Below are positions 6,301 through 6,387 of a stretch of DNA of 6,387 nucleotides, in pieces. Positions within the stretch are counted from its first letter, which is position 1, and each line of letters starts with the position of its first letter. Origin of the DNA: Candidatus Cardinium hertigii (lineage in GTDB: Bacteria; Bacteroidota; Bacteroidia; Cytophagales_A; Amoebophilaceae); NCBI RefSeq assembly GCF_003788695.1, contig NZ_RARA01000022.1, positions 1 through 6,387 of the forward strand. Reading direction: 5' to 3'. The notes beneath the pieces were generated by a model that ran no database searches, was not told where the DNA came from, and saw nothing but the letters and a program-made list of their open reading frames with translations. The position numbers and the translations under genes are program-made.

Positions 6301-6387
6301 CAGGCTGATTCCATGATGGTGTTAATGCAATTTCATGAGTATGTCTGCCAAGTGGCTGAGGTGGATCCAGGGATGATTGCGGAAATA
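3379..6387 (+). CDS. Sodium/solute symporter fused to degenerate histidine kinase (3' end cut; continues at 1-635)
   Basis: The frame is open for 1003 codons to the right edge; joined to 1-635 it makes 1175 aa. ATG 3379 is the first ATG after an in-frame TGA (3370-3372) and gives a normal first helix; ATG 3406 would cut into it. No Shine-Dalgarno is seen. Residues 5-460 are an SSS/PutP-type symporter: GGIRAVTFTDVLQ at 173-185 is a family signature, and MSTADS carries Ser328-Thr329, matching the sodium-site pair Ser340-Thr341 of PutP. Residues 515-660 add several membrane helices. A charged cytoplasmic linker follows. H695-I-D-T-T-P-V resembles the kinase H-box HELRTPL but lacks its Glu. The ATPase-like part keeps only outlines: the N-box Asn pair is Ala818 and Thr822, G1 is D851-N-G-Y-A (second Gly lost), and GTILLVLP lies at 938-945. 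Transport may work; kinase activity is unlikely. Symporter-kinase fusions such as CbrA are known. The substrate is unknown. Confidence 0.9.
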   Translation, partial: MISLNIPLLMVVAFLLLTLAVGLYYSRKTTTLREYAVGNKQFATATLVATTLATAWGGGGLVRTVEQVHHLGLFYIIFSLLSKNLWVISILAVRMGPFMQHLSMPETIGSVYGKYPRLITALACIAASIAALAVQITVISKAISSCLGSVDAELKYYTTVLATFILIFYSTLGGIRAVTFTDVLQFITFSIIIPLLAVWMFHKISNPVAESLSFLQTQEKFQFSSVCHSHTKLIGIILLILTNLVSGIEPPKIQRVYMSSGIIQAKKVFLYSTLFSFLIGILILLIGLFVFIGAPALSIEAIWPYIMNNISPFSQGLISISLLAMTMSTADSYLNSCAVMVSHDILESIRGIKVLSKVYQFMLARLTSLVIGLLAMVLAFYRNDLLDLLKLTFAFTVPIITAPFVLAVFGFRGSGRTALIGMATGIVTIIAWNQWIEPKTGIDGSFVCMLANGLAMLVAHYSLPQPPGTGWIEPDDELKQIRQANTRKWARRKEACKALFSKGNLANLQPTTVRLVGVSIYVITTAFVDRFIMGAMHPTYWSIFQIMVGACFAGYGIFIPKNKFPSWLVARYWLIGLAFCFPVNSIWHFGHATDSLLTLTLTLVHLSITLWVLPLYLGLLVGIPFIIVYAICCIKALWLWGTMSLLLLGIGLLICVIIIFDKFRNNSYKNQNTYLKNQQKLRETQKLKSLAYNLHIDTTPVTSQEEEDGMILEKVVKDVTQSVTFIDNTTPLYKQDFQSIINKFSEWAIFLKQQAKSKDHILLLPTEISINQLINKIEVALEREMENGPRLFIEHKDNTVPVKIVCDVNQIIHLLVTAILRTAKSDVLETQFVRVYLYTTHLQYEIHEPIDNGYAPAMVFSAIAFVISSSHLPLSELPKVQSYYEPNRDNKQTSKQTAYRPLAQTHIDLGKTHIDLGKKTIERIMHTHYGYLEISNQGTILLVLPWDVTKIREEMIAKLPITHLTSEAPITPKEQADSMMVLMQFHEYVCQVAEVDPGMIAEI
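6048..6069 (+). repeat. Short in-gene tandem repeat (KQT)
   Basis: TAAGCAAACT at 6048-6057 recurs at 6060-6069, 12 bases apart, so the frame is kept and the protein shows KQT-S-KQT. It lies in the low-complexity segment between the G1-like and G2-like boxes of the degenerate ATPase region, just before the 21-bp duplication. Confidence 0.7.
6091..6132 (+). repeat. 21-bp in-frame tandem duplication inside the fusion gene
   Basis: Two adjacent 21-base units, 6091-6111 and 6112-6132, differ at a single base (G6093 against A6114). They encode the seven residues THIDLGK twice, at about residues 905-918. The repeat falls where an active kinase would carry its G2/ATP-lid region, which supports relaxed constraint there. 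The single difference is synonymous (ACG/ACA). Confidence 0.95.
6272..6387. repeat. Right copy of 116-bp terminal direct repeat
   Basis: This is identical to bases 1-116. The frame arriving from 3379 enters this copy in the phase that leads, in the left copy, to the stop at 633-635. A join at 6271/1 therefore restores one unbroken gene. Confidence 0.97.

Noticed and set aside
1..6387. Self-replicating small plasmid
   Set aside because: No Rep, partition, mobilisation gene, iteron array or obvious origin is visible. Terminal overlap alone does not show autonomous replication.

Overview
The window is AT-rich. It reads like accessory DNA of an obligate intracellular Bacteroidota symbiont of the Amoebophilus/Cardinium type. 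This placement is an inference. It rests on the AAA-ATPase-like/PD-(D/E)XK protein (a family common in Bacteroidota and, as I recall, expanded in Amoebophilus), the TTA- and AAA-rich codon use, the lack of Shine-Dalgarno sequences before both main genes, and decayed gene copies and transposon-like debris. A Rickettsiales-type accessory element carrying symporter/kinase/SpoT-like genes is a weaker alternative.

The main structural point is that bases 1-116 and 6272-6387 are identical. The long reading frame that starts at 3379 and is open at the right edge continues in frame into the gene fragment at the left edge, which stops at 635. The molecule is therefore either a 6271-bp circle or one unit of a tandem repeat, cut inside a gene. 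It could also be a closed loop in an assembly graph caused by a second copy of this gene. No replication initiator, partition or mobilisation gene is visible, so a self-replicating plasmid is not supported.

Layout, left to right: (1) 1-635 (+), the C-terminal end of the large gene; (2) 636-969, non-coding, holding a compact inverted-repeat element (774-888) flanked by 13-bp direct repeats; (3) 970-2808 (-), a full-length AAA-ATPase/PD-(D/E)XK protein of 612 aa with intact key motifs; (4) 2809-3378, a divergent intergenic region with a decayed fragment of a second symporter copy (3083-3184) and, further right, a good sigma70-like promoter overlapping a 9-bp inverted repeat; (5) 3379-6387 (+), the large gene's N-terminal and central parts.

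Rejoined, the large gene encodes 1175 aa. In order it has a sodium/solute symporter (SSS/PutP-like) domain, extra membrane helices, a degenerate histidine-kinase region and a RelA/SpoT-type HD domain. The symporter keeps its sodium-site Ser-Thr pair. The kinase ATP-binding Asn residues and the HD metal ligands are replaced. This looks like a transport-coupled sensor whose two signalling enzymes have become pseudo-enzymes, possibly acting through binding only. The two main genes are divergent and share no obvious pathway.
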